A DNA stretch of 64,000 nt from Thiofaba sp039822285 (GTDB taxonomy: Bacteria > Pseudomonadota > Gammaproteobacteria > Halothiobacillales > Halothiobacillaceae), in contig NZ_JBAJEY010000001.1 in NCBI RefSeq assembly GCF_039822285.1, positions 1 to 64,000 of the forward strand. The letters run 5' to 3'. Below, in pieces: positions 25,971 to 34,083 of this stretch (positions are counted from its first letter, which is position 1; every line of letters begins with the position of its first letter). Under the pieces are notes generated by a model, which did no database searches, was not told the DNA's origin, and saw nothing but the letters and a program-made list of their open reading frames with translations. The position numbers and the translations under genes are program-made.

Positions 25971-26222
25971 ATGGCCATCCTGACGGTTCGCAATCTGCCC
26001 GACGAGGTGCATCGCGCCTTGCGCCTGCGTGCGGCCCAGCACAGGCGCAGCACCGAGGCGGAGGTGCGCGCCATTCTTGAAGAAGCGGTGAAGCCGCAGG
26101 GGCGGTTGAAGCTGGGATCCATGCTGGCCGACATCGGCCGGCACCTCCGGCTCAGCGACGAGGAGGTCGCGCTGCTCAATCAGCGCGACAAGTCGGCTCC
26201 CCGTGCAGTGGATCTGGAATGA
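25971..26222 (+). CDS. FitA/VapB-like antitoxin
   Basis: An 83-aa ribbon-helix-helix protein from ATG 25971. The N-terminal MAILTVRNLPDEVHRALRLRAA and STEAEVRAILEEAV match the FitA/VapB class, whose dimer binds DNA while the C-terminal tail neutralises the PIN toxin. It overlaps the toxin by ATGA. Orientation is opposite to the tail operon, and the module sits between the tape measure and DUF6441 genes as a moron. Confidence 0.9.
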   Translation: MAILTVRNLPDEVHRALRLRAAQHRRSTEAEVRAILEEAVKPQGRLKLGSMLADIGRHLRLSDEEVALLNQRDKSAPRAVDLE

Positions 26223-26647
26223 TCCTGCTCGACACCAACCTCATCTCCGAGCCGCTGCGCTCCGCGCCCGAGCCGCGTGTCGTCGCCTGGCTCGACGCCC
26301 AGCCGCTGGAGACGCTGTTCCTGTCCGTCGTCACCGTGGCCGAGCTGCGCTACGGGGTGGCCCGCCTGCCCAACGGTCGCCGGCGCAAGGCGCTCGTCGA
26401 ACGCCTGGAGACCCAGGTGCTGCCCGCCTTCGCCAGTCGCATACTGGCCTTCGACCTGCCGGCGACCCAGGCTTACGCCGACCTGATGGCCAAGGCGCAG
26501 GCCGCCGGGCAGCCCATCGGCATGGCCGACGGGCTGATCGCGGCGATTGCCAGGACCCATGGCATGACGGTCGCCACGCGCGACACGGCGCCGTTTGCCG
26601 CTGCGGGTGTTTCCGTCATTGATCCGTGGCTTGAGAGTCGACCGTGA
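26219..26647 (+). CDS. vapC: VapC-like PIN-domain toxin
   Basis: A 142-aa PIN ribonuclease. Acidic residues are visible in LLDTNLISE (Asp5), VTVAELRYG (Glu), MADGLIAAIA (Asp) and TVATRDTAPF (Asp), as expected for metal-dependent VapC nucleases that cut tRNA or rRNA. Translationally coupled to the antitoxin. The pair would stabilise the prophage or limit superinfection. Confidence 0.9.
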   Translation: MILLDTNLISEPLRSAPEPRVVAWLDAQPLETLFLSVVTVAELRYGVARLPNGRRRKALVERLETQVLPAFASRILAFDLPATQAYADLMAKAQAAGQPIGMADGLIAAIARTHGMTVATRDTAPFAAAGVSVIDPWLESRP

Positions 26648-26697
26648 CGACCTGACGCCACCATCAGCCAGTCAGTAATCACCGAGAAGGAGGTCCG

Positions 26698-28104
26698 ATG
26701 CTCTCGTTTGCCACCGAGTTTCCCGTCGACCCGGACCGAACCACGGCGGACTTCCTTCGGGCGATGGTGACCTGGATATCCGGGTCTCCGCATACTGGCT
26801 TGTCTGCCGAAATGCTTCGTGATCTGCCACAGAAGGACGAGGCGCATGTCGAGAACGGCAACGAGAAAGTTCAGTCGCTCGTCGCCAGATCTCCCGACGT
26901 CGATCTCGCAGGCATCCGCTACAGCAGGCACGACGATGATCTGGAATGGCTGACGACCGTCGTGTTTTCGAGAACGTCGTCCGACGCTTGGGTGGGCATC
27001 CGCGTCGAGTGCGAGTCTCAGCATGCCGCGGCTCGGCTGCCGTCGGCGAAGAAACCTGTCGTGGTGAGGACCGTGCTGGAATCCCTTGGCGGAGCAGCAG
27101 ATGGTCCTCTGCCGATTCGCGATACTGCGCACATACTGGCCAATACCGACATCGATCTTGCCGCCAAGCTGATTCGCGGCGACGCCGGCTGCCGACTGCC
27201 CATCGTCTACGTCAGCGCACGGTTTCAAGGCGGGTACATTCTCGACGTCGATCGTCTCGCGGCAGACCTGTCCGGCATGGCGCATGTCGTCGTCGAGCCC
27301 AACAGGCCGTTTTCCGTGCGCCTGCAACTCGAAGTCGATTCCGAGAACGTCTATGGCGGCACGATCGGCATCTACTGGCCAGAGGGTGGCGGGCGTCGAG
27401 CCTTCTTCCTGGGCGGCGATTACTCGACACCGGGTCATCTGGCGGGCGCCATCAAAGATGAAGTCCGGGCTGCGTTACTGAATCGACGTCCGATCGCCCG
27501 GTGCACTTGGGCCTACGTCCGCGAGACCGCGTCCCGACAGGCCATCCAGTCGCTCAAGGCCTCGGGTTCCAAGGCGATCGACGATTACGTCAAGACATTC
27601 GACCAAGAGATCGAGGCCAAGAACCAGCGCCTCGAAGATGCCGAAAGGGAGATCCAACGCCTACGCAACGAACTCCGGGTGCATGAGGCTCGCGCAGGGA
27701 CCGCGAGTGGTGGCCTGCTCAGGCTTGGGCGGGAGCGAGATCTCTATCCGAACGAGATCCTCGGCATACTCCTCGACGCGATCGAAGATGCCGCCACCCG
27801 GGTTCAGCACGACAGTCGCCGACAACATGTGCTGACGTCGATCCTCGAAGCCAACCGGCTGGAGGAGAATCCCCTTGAAAGTCGTCGCGAGCAACTGAAG
27901 AGACTGCTGCGAGGGACGAGCACCATCGACGGAAGATTGCGACGCGAGTTGGAGGACATGGGTTTCTCCATCTCGGAAGACGGGAAGCACTTCAAGCTCG
28001 TCTTTCAGGGAGACGACCGATACACCTACACGCTGTCCAAGAGCGGTAGCGATTGGCGAGGCGGACTGAACGCAGCCAGTGACATCGGAAAGCTGTTGTT
28101 CTGA
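26698..28104 (+). CDS. Unrecognised 468-aa moron protein with coiled coil
   Basis: A soluble 468-aa protein, no signal peptide or membrane segment, with AAGGAGG directly upstream of ATG 26698. The N-terminal half (1-270) is a mixed alpha/beta domain (VDPDRTTADFLRAMVTWI..., LPIVYVSARFQGGYILDVDRLAADLSGMAHVVVEP). A strong coiled coil spans about residues 295-335 (IEAKNQRLEDAEREIQRLRNE). The C-terminus (GRLRRELEDMGFSISEDGKHFKLVFQGDDRYTY) resembles a small HicA/dsRBD-like nucleic-acid-binding fold. It is monocistronic behind the VapBC pair and antisense to the tail operon. Its placement is typical of prophage-encoded defence genes, but no function can be assigned. Confidence 0.7.
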   Translation: MLSFATEFPVDPDRTTADFLRAMVTWISGSPHTGLSAEMLRDLPQKDEAHVENGNEKVQSLVARSPDVDLAGIRYSRHDDDLEWLTTVVFSRTSSDAWVGIRVECESQHAAARLPSAKKPVVVRTVLESLGGAADGPLPIRDTAHILANTDIDLAAKLIRGDAGCRLPIVYVSARFQGGYILDVDRLAADLSGMAHVVVEPNRPFSVRLQLEVDSENVYGGTIGIYWPEGGGRRAFFLGGDYSTPGHLAGAIKDEVRAALLNRRPIARCTWAYVRETASRQAIQSLKASGSKAIDDYVKTFDQEIEAKNQRLEDAEREIQRLRNELRVHEARAGTASGGLLRLGRERDLYPNEILGILLDAIEDAATRVQHDSRRQHVLTSILEANRLEENPLESRREQLKRLLRGTSTIDGRLRRELEDMGFSISEDGKHFKLVFQGDDRYTYTLSKSGSDWRGGLNAASDIGKLLF

Positions 28105-28113
28105 GTCCGTCGT

Positions 28114-28758
28114 TCATCGACTGCGCCCCAACTCCCGCTCGATCGCGCGCGCCAAGGTCGGCAACGCACGTTGCACGCCTGCCGCGAGGTCGAACCGGCG
28201 CTTCAGATCCACCCGCCGCACCAACACGGCGATCGGGATCTCCTGGCCGCGCTGCAGGCGCTTGACGCCGCTGCGCTCGCGCTCGGCGCGCTTGAAGCGG
28301 TTGAGCTGCGCGGCGTTCTCGCGGATGTTCTCGGCCATCAGCAGCACGCGGCCGTTCTTCTCGACGAAGAAGGCGTTGCCCGAGCGCATCAGGCCGTCGA
28401 TCACGGCCTTGAAACGCTTGGGGCCGATGCGGGTGGGCAGCAGCGGGATCAGCATCCGGCCCGTCACCGTGCCGCCGTGCGTGTGGATGCCGAGCCAGGG
28501 GATTCGGCTTCCCACCCACAGCGCGGGCAGGCGATCGGGTTTCTTGTCGAACACCTTGGCCTGCAGCGAGGCGACGAAGCTCGCGCGCCTGACCTGGAAG
28601 GCGCTGCGCATCTGGGCGCGGGCGGCCTCGCGCACCTCGCGGCCGCCTACAGCCATCCCCTTGGCCACCGCCGCATGGATCGCCCGCCGGCGTTCGGCGC
28701 TCCAGGCCGAGAGCCGCCTCGGATCGAGCAGTCCCTCGGTGGTGAGCGTCAGTTTCAT
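28114..28758 (-). CDS. DUF6441-like phage tail completion protein
   Basis: A 214-aa protein from ATG 28758, which overlaps the chaperone stop by ATGA. Conserved-looking blocks are RRLSAWSAERRRAIHAAVAKGMAVGGREVREA, GIHTHGGTVTGRMLIPLLPTRIGPKRFKAVIDGL and NAFFVEKNGRVLLMAENI. The family (DUF6441) is encoded next to the tail assembly chaperone and tape measure genes in many siphophages and is probably a minor tail or assembly factor. Confidence 0.8.
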   Translation of the reverse strand: MKLTLTTEGLLDPRRLSAWSAERRRAIHAAVAKGMAVGGREVREAARAQMRSAFQVRRASFVASLQAKVFDKKPDRLPALWVGSRIPWLGIHTHGGTVTGRMLIPLLPTRIGPKRFKAVIDGLMRSGNAFFVEKNGRVLLMAENIRENAAQLNRFKRAERERSGVKRLQRGQEIPIAVLVRRVDLKRRFDLAAGVQRALPTLARAIERELGRSR

Positions 28759-29347
28759 GGCCGCACGTCCTCCCACAACTCGCGCTGCAGCCGCTCGATC
28801 GCCGCCCGGTCGCCCTGGGCCGCCACCGCGTGCAAGGCCAGCCGCAAGGCGTTCTGCCTACCTTCCAGCCGACCGTGGGCGGCGAGGAAGCCCCGCGCCT
28901 GCGCGAGGGTGTAGCCCATCACCTCGGCGGGGCGGTGACCGCAGGCGACGAGCCGGGCGACGGCATCGTCCCAGCCGAGAGGATCGGCGCCAGCCGCTCG
29001 CCCGAGCGCGCGATGCTCGGCGCCACCCGCCGCACGAAAAAATCCGCGTTCACCTCGAACACGGCGGCGGCCAAGGTGACGGCCTCGTCGAGCGCCAGCC
29101 CTTCGATCCAGGCGCGGTCGCGCCGGGTGGCGAGCGCGAGCAGCTCCAGCACCGCCTCGCCGTGCCGGGCGAGCAGCGCGAGCCAATCCGGCTCGGTCGA
29201 GAGGTCGGCGGCGATGGGCCGCACCGCGGCGAGGATCCGGGGTAACTCGCCCAGCCGGATCGGCGTGAGTTCCACTGCGGCGCCCGCCACCGTGACCACC
29301 TGGGGCACGGGCGGGAAGGTCTGGAAGTCGGTGCGCGTGTGGGTCAT
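28755..29347 (-). CDS. Tail assembly chaperone, -1 frameshift fusion (GT-like)
   Basis: Product of the 5' frame to the slippery heptamer at 29042-29036, then the -1 frame to 28755. The second frame has its own conserved-looking sequence (DPLGWDDAVARLVACGHRPAEVMGYTLAQARGFLAA...LWEDVRP) but no good start of its own. An internal ATG at 28919 would give only 54 aa. In lambda the equivalent G/GT pair is needed to load the tape measure protein. The frameshift is deduced from sequence only. Confidence 0.75.
28919..29347 (-). CDS. Tail assembly chaperone, unshifted product (G-like)
   Basis: A 142-aa protein from ATG 29347. AAGGGG lies six nt upstream of this ATG, whereas an earlier ATG at 29353 has no room for a ribosome-binding site. 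It is followed by the slippery site around codon 104; the unshifted end (TMPSPGSSPAVTAPPR) looks like out-of-frame read-through, as in lambda gpG. It lies between the major tail protein and the tape measure, the standard place for this chaperone. Confidence 0.8.
   Translation of the reverse strand: MTHTRTDFQTFPPVPQVVTVAGAAVELTPIRLGELPRILAAVRPIAADLSTEPDWLALLARHGEAVLELLALATRRDRAWIEGLALDEAVTLAAAVFEVNADFFVRRVAPSIARSGERLAPILSAGTMPSPGSSPAVTAPPR
29036..29042 (-). other. Programmed -1 frameshift site T TTT TTC
   Basis: The minus strand reads GAT TTT TTC GTG in frame, giving the canonical heptamer T TTT TTC. A -1 slip continues as CGT GCG GCG and joins the downstream frame without a stop. Site and gene order match the lambda G/GT system. 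Confidence 0.8.
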
Positions 29348-29357
29348 CGCCATCCCC

Positions 29358-30110
29358 TTACAAGAGCACGAGACGGCCGAACTGTCCGAGTTCGCCGTCG
29401 GCGGGATTGGAGAGGTCCGCCAGCACCTGGCCGGAGAGTTCGAACTTCAGCAGTTCGTCGGTGATGATCGAGAGCTCCTTGGCCGGGTTGATCGCCACGC
29501 GATAGAGGTCGATCACCACCTCGCGGTTGGCGTCGGCGGTGTTCAGGCCCTCGAAGCGGATCCAGCGCTCGGGCAGCGGCCGGGTGAACATCGCCGTGCT
29601 CTGCGCGGCCCCAAAGGCGTAATCCACGGTGAAGGGCTCGACATAGGGGCCGCCGGTCGTGGCGTCGAGGATCAGCACCGAGCCGTGCCTCGCGTGCACC
29701 TGGTACTGCGTCGCCGGCAGGGGCTTGGGCGGGCTGCTGCCGTCCTGGATCTGCACCGCCGAGACGTTCTGGTGCGCGAGCGGATAGAGGCTGCCCGCGG
29801 TGACCGGGTTGGGCAGCGTCTCGCCCGTGACCGTGCCCGGTGCCACCGTGGTCGAGTGGCCGTAGAGGGCGAGCGCGAGGTTGCCGCTGCTCAGTTCCTC
29901 CAGCGTGCAGGCGAACTCACCCTTCTTGGTCTTGATGAGCTGCAGGTCGGTGAGGCGCTGGCCGGACTGCGCCTCCTGGTGTTCCAGCGTCTCCACCGAC
30001 AGCGACACCTTCAGTTCCGGCACGTTGCCGACGAAGGTGAGTCCTGCCGGGTTGCCGGCCGAGTCGCGCGCGCCGATGTAGACGCGTCCCTGTCCAGAAA
30101 AGTAAGCCAT
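29358..30110 (-). CDS. Major tail tube protein
   Basis: A 250-aa beta-rich protein upstream of the tail chaperone. It starts MAYFSGQGRVYIGARDSAGNPAGLTFVGNVPELKVSLSVET with GAGGAGGCG upstream. The N-terminal pattern and gene position fit the major tail subunit of siphophages that polymerises round the tape measure. A second copy of its start region (ATG GCC TAC TTC) lies 120 bp upstream behind its own GGGAG. Confidence 0.88.
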   Translation of the reverse strand: MAYFSGQGRVYIGARDSAGNPAGLTFVGNVPELKVSLSVETLEHQEAQSGQRLTDLQLIKTKKGEFACTLEELSSGNLALALYGHSTTVAPGTVTGETLPNPVTAGSLYPLAHQNVSAVQIQDGSSPPKPLPATQYQVHARHGSVLILDATTGGPYVEPFTVDYAFGAAQSTAMFTRPLPERWIRFEGLNTADANREVVIDLYRVAINPAKELSIITDELLKFELSGQVLADLSNPADGELGQFGRLVLL

Positions 30111-30122
30111 TGCCGCGCCTCC

Positions 30123-30233
30123 TCAGCGATCGGCGATGTGTCCGGACAACGCGCCGTGTCGGCGCGTTGCGGCGAAGGCTAATGCCCGCGTAGCGGGCGT
30201 TAAGCGAAGCGGCCGAAGCCAGAAGTAGGCCAT
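30123..30233 (-). other. Insertion of hairpins with a duplicated tail-protein start
   Basis: A 36-codon frame (MAYFWLRPLR...HIADR) opens at ATG 30233 behind GGGAG. Its first four codons repeat the start of the major tail protein (MAYF). The segment contains two near-perfect hairpins, AACGCGCCG-TGT-CGGCGCGTT (30148-30168) and AATGCCCGC-GTA-GCGGGCGTT (30181-30201). It looks like a palindromic repeat inserted just after codon 4 of an ancestral tail gene, with a new start selected downstream. Confidence 0.45.
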
Positions 30234-30235
30234 GG

Positions 30236-30448
30236 TCAGTCTCCCGTGGAGGTTGCCGCGGCGGCGGAACCGTCACGGCGCGAGGGTTTGAGGGATGGCG
30301 CCGGGGAGTCCGGCGTGACGAGCCGGGCCGCGCCCTGGGCGATCAGCCAGCGCGCGCTGGCCTCGGGCAGGTCCAGCCGCGCGCCCGCGGGCAGGCGCCG
30401 ACCGGCGTGGGTGTGGGGTTGGAGCAGTTCGATGGGCATGGGGGTCAT
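30236..30448 (-). CDS. Small phage head-tail region protein
   Basis: A 70-aa protein; ATG 30448 overlaps the preceding stop by ATGA. It has a short conserved-looking N-terminus (IELLQPHTHAGRRLPAGARLDLPEASARWLIAQGAARL) followed by a low-complexity tail. Such proteins of 60-80 aa sit between the tail terminator and the major tail protein in lambda-like phages. Role unknown. Confidence 0.7.
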   Translation of the reverse strand: MTPMPIELLQPHTHAGRRLPAGARLDLPEASARWLIAQGAARLVTPDSPAPSLKPSRRDGSAAAATSTGD

Positions 30449-30870
30449 CCCGGGGTCGTGAGGTCGGTCAGGGCGGTGCGGTAGCGGATCTCGTAGCGCG
30501 CCGGCAGCATCACCGTGCCGGCATCGAGGTCGTCGGCGTCCCAGTCGGCGTCGAGCTCGCGCACCGCGAGCGCCAGGCCGCCCAGGTTCGGGTCCGCGAG
30601 CACGGCGGCGTGGGCGGCGACGATCAGCCGGTCGGCCGCGTCGAAGGCGTCCGCGCCGCGCGCGAGCGCGACCAGGCGCACGGTGAGTGCCCGGTCCACC
30701 AGCCGGTTGGCGTGCGCGATGAGGGCGTCGCCCTCGACGGAGACGAGCAACGCAGGGCCGGCCTCGCGGGGCAGCGGTGTCGCCGGCTGGCGCAGCACGG
30801 GCACCGGGGCCAGGGCCGCAAGGAGGCGATCGATCAGGATGCGCAGCAGGCGCTCGCGCACCGAGTTCAT
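30445..30870 (-). CDS. Phage tail terminator-like protein
   Basis: A 141-aa protein from ATG 30870, overlapping the previous stop by ATGA. The N-terminal helix (MNSVRERLLRILIDRLLAAL) and LPARYEIRYRT near the C-terminus fit minor tail/terminator proteins (gpU/gpZ position). It is thought to cap the tail tube before joining the head. Confidence 0.7.
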   Translation of the reverse strand: MNSVRERLLRILIDRLLAALAPVPVLRQPATPLPREAGPALLVSVEGDALIAHANRLVDRALTVRLVALARGADAFDAADRLIVAAHAAVLADPNLGGLALAVRELDADWDADDLDAGTVMLPARYEIRYRTALTDLTTPG

Positions 30871-31151
30871 GGCAGCCTCGCGAGCCTCGCCCGGCACTCG
30901 CGGCCGTCGCCGAGCGCCCTCACCTCGCGCACGCGGTAGGACTCGCCGGCGATGGTGACCACGTCGCCCGGTGCGAGCGCGAGGCGCGAGGCCGCGTACT
31001 CGAGCTCGAAGTCCCGCGCCAGCGCCAGGCCGTCGAGCACCGTCTCGTCCGGCGCACGGAACGCACAGTGCACGGTGGTGGTGCCCACCACGACGGGCGT
31101 CAAGAGCCCCGCGCGCTCGGCGGCGTCGTACAGATCCTCTACACGGACCAT
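30867..31151 (-). CDS. Phage head-tail joining protein
   Basis: A 94-aa beta-rich protein (TTTVHCAFRAPDETVLDG...GDVVTIAGESYRVREVRALGDG) with the pattern and location of head-tail connector proteins after the major capsid gene. ATGA overlap with the tail terminator-like gene. Confidence 0.7.
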   Translation of the reverse strand: MVRVEDLYDAAERAGLLTPVVVGTTTVHCAFRAPDETVLDGLALARDFELEYAASRLALAPGDVVTIAGESYRVREVRALGDGRECRARLARLP

Positions 31152-31163
31152 CGGACAGGACCC

Positions 31164-32165
31164 TCAGACGGTGAGCTTCACCAGCACGCCGGGTCGGTGG
31201 CACATCGGCAGCGGGTTGCTCTGGGTGTGCAGATCGGTCCCCCGCTCGAACTTGCGCGGCTCCTGCTTGGCGTAGAGCGGCTGGCCGAGGGTGCCCACCG
31301 TCTCGTTGAAGTCGGCCGGGGCAAAGTAGGTGGCGAAGGTGTCCACCGTCCCCAGCGGGAAGGCGTGGGCCTCGCCCGCGGCGATGAAGCGGCGCGCGTT
31401 GCCGTTGGCGTCGGTGGCCTGGCCGCGGTACTCCTCGAAGGTGATGCCGGCGAAGACGAAGCCCGCGCGCACGTCGTTGATCAGGATCGCGCCCTGTTGC
31501 CACTGCGCGTAGGCTTCCTTGACCGACTTGTGGCCGGTGAGCTGACGGAAGAACTCGGGCGAACAGAGGACGTGCACGCCGGTCATGAACTCGCCCTTCA
31601 GGTTCTCCTCGATGTGGGCCAACACCTCGTAGCAGTGGCCCTTGACGTCGCTCGCGGCATTGGCCAGATCGAAGGCGATGGTGGTCTGCCTGAGATCGAA
31701 CTCGTCGAACAGGTCGTAGATCGTGCTGCCGTCGGCGTCCAGGATCTGGCCCTTGAGCGCGCCCATGCGCAGGTGTTCGAGGGTGATCGCGTGCTTGTTG
31801 CGCATGGTCTCCAGGTGCCGCGCCAGCACGCCGGCCACGGCCTCCATTTCCGTCTCCGAGCCGAAGGCCCGGATGCCCTGGACCTCCTCGGGCAGCACCA
31901 CGTCGTCGTGCGGGATGTGCGGGATGACGAAGGAACGCAGCCGGCGCTGGCCGCGTTCGCCCACCGTGCCGGGCGAGCCGGGCGGCCGGGTGGGCAGCAG
32001 GTTCAGGCGCCCGGCGTACTCCTCGATGACGACCTGGCGCGTGCGCACGGGCTTGGCCGGAAACAGGTTCAAGGCTTCCAGCCGCCCGTAGCGGTTGGGG
32101 ATCAGGTTGATGGCGGCGGTCAGGCTCGCCATCGAGAAGCCGGGGGAATCGAAGGGGTTGAGCAT
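31164..32165 (-). CDS. Major capsid protein (lambda gpE family)
   Basis: A 333-aa capsid protein. Visible family blocks are FSMASLTAAINLIPNRYGRLEAL, RHLETMRNKHAITLEHLRMGALKGQILDADGS, and the C-terminal P-loop-like region VDTFATYFAPADFNETVGTLGQPLYAK. It follows the decoration protein gpD, as in lambda. A hairpin precedes its start at 32188-32205. ATG 32165 has a GGAG 5-8 nt upstream. Confidence 0.93.
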   Translation of the reverse strand: MLNPFDSPGFSMASLTAAINLIPNRYGRLEALNLFPAKPVRTRQVVIEEYAGRLNLLPTRPPGSPGTVGERGQRRLRSFVIPHIPHDDVVLPEEVQGIRAFGSETEMEAVAGVLARHLETMRNKHAITLEHLRMGALKGQILDADGSTIYDLFDEFDLRQTTIAFDLANAASDVKGHCYEVLAHIEENLKGEFMTGVHVLCSPEFFRQLTGHKSVKEAYAQWQQGAILINDVRAGFVFAGITFEEYRGQATDANGNARRFIAAGEAHAFPLGTVDTFATYFAPADFNETVGTLGQPLYAKQEPRKFERGTDLHTQSNPLPMCHRPGVLVKLTV

Positions 32166-32169
32166 CGGG

Positions 32170-32205
32170 AGACTCCAGAAACGACGAACCCGCCGAATGG
32201 CGGGT
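32170..32205 (-). terminator. Phage intergenic hairpin, family member 2
   Basis: ACCCGCC-GAAT-GGCGGGT (32188-32205) followed on the minus strand by TTCGTCGTTTCTGGAG, then the major capsid start. It lies between the decoration and major capsid genes. In lambda-like phages such a hairpin may stabilise or process the capsid mRNA. Confidence 0.65.
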
Positions 32206-32231
32206 CGTCCGAGGTGTGGGGAGGGGCGGAA

Positions 32232-32609
32232 TCAGGCGCTGTCGCGCACCACGATGCCGCGCGCTTCGAGTTGGGCGATCGCAGCGAGCTGCTGCGCGGT
32301 GGTGATCCCCGCGGGCCAGACCAGCGCGTTTCGCGCGACGATGGCGTGGCGGGCGATCAGGATCGCGTCCTCCCGGTCGATCAACGTCGCATCGACGGCC
32401 AGCGCGAGCACGCCCACGGCGACTTCGCTGCCGTCGCCGGCCGCGGGGTCGAGGGCCTTGAGCTTGCTTGTGGCCGTCTCGCGGCCGACCACGGCGCCGA
32501 GCGGCAGGTTCTGCCCGGCGGCCACGGTTGCCTGCTCGCGCGAATACAGGTTCGGCGCCTCGTACTTCAGCAGGTCGCCGAGGTTGGGGGCTTGGGTGAG
32601 CGTGGGCAT
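32232..32609 (-). CDS. Head decoration protein (gpD-like)
   Basis: A 125-aa protein with the lambda gpD fold pattern: NLGDLLKYEAPNLYSREQ, LPLGAVVGRETATSKLK and VAVGVLALAVDAT. It stabilises expanded capsids by trimers on the shell. It starts three bases after the protease stop. Confidence 0.88.
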   Translation of the reverse strand: MPTLTQAPNLGDLLKYEAPNLYSREQATVAAGQNLPLGAVVGRETATSKLKALDPAAGDGSEVAVGVLALAVDATLIDREDAILIARHAIVARNALVWPAGITTAQQLAAIAQLEARGIVVRDSA

Positions 32610-32612
32610 GGT

Positions 32613-33836
32613 TCACTCCCGGGTCACGAGCTTCTTCACGGCGGCGACCACGGGCGAGGCGGCCGGATCGGCGCCGGGGGTGGCCCAATCGTTGGGCGCG
32701 TGGGTCGAGCGCACGGCTGACTCCATGCTGTGGGCGGCGCGCGCCTCGATCAGGGCGCGGCGCACCTCGGCTTCGGTGCGGCCGGCGGCGATGAACTCGG
32801 CGGCGCGCTCGGGGCAGCCGGCGAGCAGACACAGTTCCGCGATCACTTTCGCGGACTGCGCCACTTCGCGGCGGGCCTCGGCCACCAGGGCGGCGGCCTC
32901 ATCCACACCGAGGGTCTCGGGCGGGGTGTCGGTCATGGTGGGGGTTCCTCGGAGAACGGTCGCCTTCCCGGTCGGGGCTGGGCGCGGCGGGGAAGACGGA
33001 CGCCGCGCGGCAGAGAGATGTCGGTCGAACTCGGCGAGCACCGCGGGGAGCGTGGCCACCCCGTCGGCCAGCCCCGTCTCGAGGGCCTGCGGGCCGAAGA
33101 AGAGCGCGGCCTCGGTCGCGCGCACCGCGTCCTCGGGCAGGCCACGCATCGCCGCCACGTGCGCGACGAAGAGCGCGTGCAGCCGGTCCACCTCGGCCTG
33201 GAGCGCCGCGCGGGCGGCGTCCGCAAGCGGCTCGTGCGGCGAGTAGTCGTTCTTGCGCTCGCCCGCGGTGATCGCGGTGTAGCGGTAGCCGTCTTGGGCG
33301 TCCTTGACCGACTGGTCGACGTGCAGCGCGATCACGCCGATCGAGCCCACGCCGCCGGTCTCGGTGACGAAGAGCCGCTCGGCCGCGCAGCCGATGGCGT
33401 AGGCCGCGGAGAAGGCGGCGTCGTTGGCTACAGCCCAGATGGGCTTCACGGCCGCCGCCTCGCGCACGCGGCGTGCGAGTTCGAAGCAGCCGCCGGTCTC
33501 GCCGCCGGGCGAATCGATGTCGAGCACGATGCCGGCGACCAGAGGGTCGCCAAGGGCTGCCTCCAGCCGCGCGCCGATCTCGGCGTAGCTTGTCAGCCCC
33601 GAGGCCGCCTCCAGCCCCAGCGTGCGCTTGACCAGCGTGCCGTGGATCGGCAGGACGGCGATCGAGCTTGACGCAGACGCCGCAGGGTTCGGGGCCCGAG
33701 GCAGCGGCGGCGCGAGTTCGACGTCCGGCGCGGCGAGATTCAGGCGGTCGGAGAGCACCGCGAGGATCACGTCGAGCTTGGCGCGCTGGACGAGCAAGGG
33801 CGTGCCAAAGAGCCGGGAGGCGAGATGGGGCAGCAT
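32613..33836 (-). CDS. S49-family head maturation protease (gpC-like)
   Basis: A 407-aa protein. The SppA/S49 domain is visible (about residues 40-260): GTLVKRTLG, VLDIDSPGGETGGCFELA, and the nucleophile Ser in NDAAFSAAYAIGCAAERLFVTETGGVGSIGVI. The C-terminal extension probably acts as a scaffold, as in lambda gpC/Nu3. It normally follows the portal gene directly; here 1.9 kb of foreign DNA separates them. Confidence 0.9.
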   Translation of the reverse strand: MLPHLASRLFGTPLLVQRAKLDVILAVLSDRLNLAAPDVELAPPLPRAPNPAASASSSIAVLPIHGTLVKRTLGLEAASGLTSYAEIGARLEAALGDPLVAGIVLDIDSPGGETGGCFELARRVREAAAVKPIWAVANDAAFSAAYAIGCAAERLFVTETGGVGSIGVIALHVDQSVKDAQDGYRYTAITAGERKNDYSPHEPLADAARAALQAEVDRLHALFVAHVAAMRGLPEDAVRATEAALFFGPQALETGLADGVATLPAVLAEFDRHLSAARRPSSPPRPAPTGKATVLRGTPTMTDTPPETLGVDEAAALVAEARREVAQSAKVIAELCLLAGCPERAAEFIAAGRTEAEVRRALIEARAAHSMESAVRSTHAPNDWATPGADPAASPVVAAVKKLVTRE

Positions 33837-34083
33837 CGGTGTCAGTCCTGCGATTCGGTGTTTGGCTTGTGGCACCGGCGGCCGCAACCGGATCGGCGGT
33901 GTCTCTCTGGTTGTCGTGCCGCGGGGAGTCCAAAACCAGTTGCGAAATCTCGAACGATGTGGCCGATTCGCCGACGTTGTGCGGGCCGGCTGCCGCGCCC
34001 ACAAGCCTTGCGCGACGCGTCGGTTCGGCCAGCGCGTGGAGGACGCTGGAATGCCCTCTCCGAGCTGCCCGTCGGTCGCTCGT
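33837..34083. other. Intergenic stretch at the edge of inserted DNA
   Basis: About 250 bp between the protease start and the WYL gene end. No supported gene, terminator or repeat seen. It is probably part of the segment inserted between portal and protease. Confidence 0.5.
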
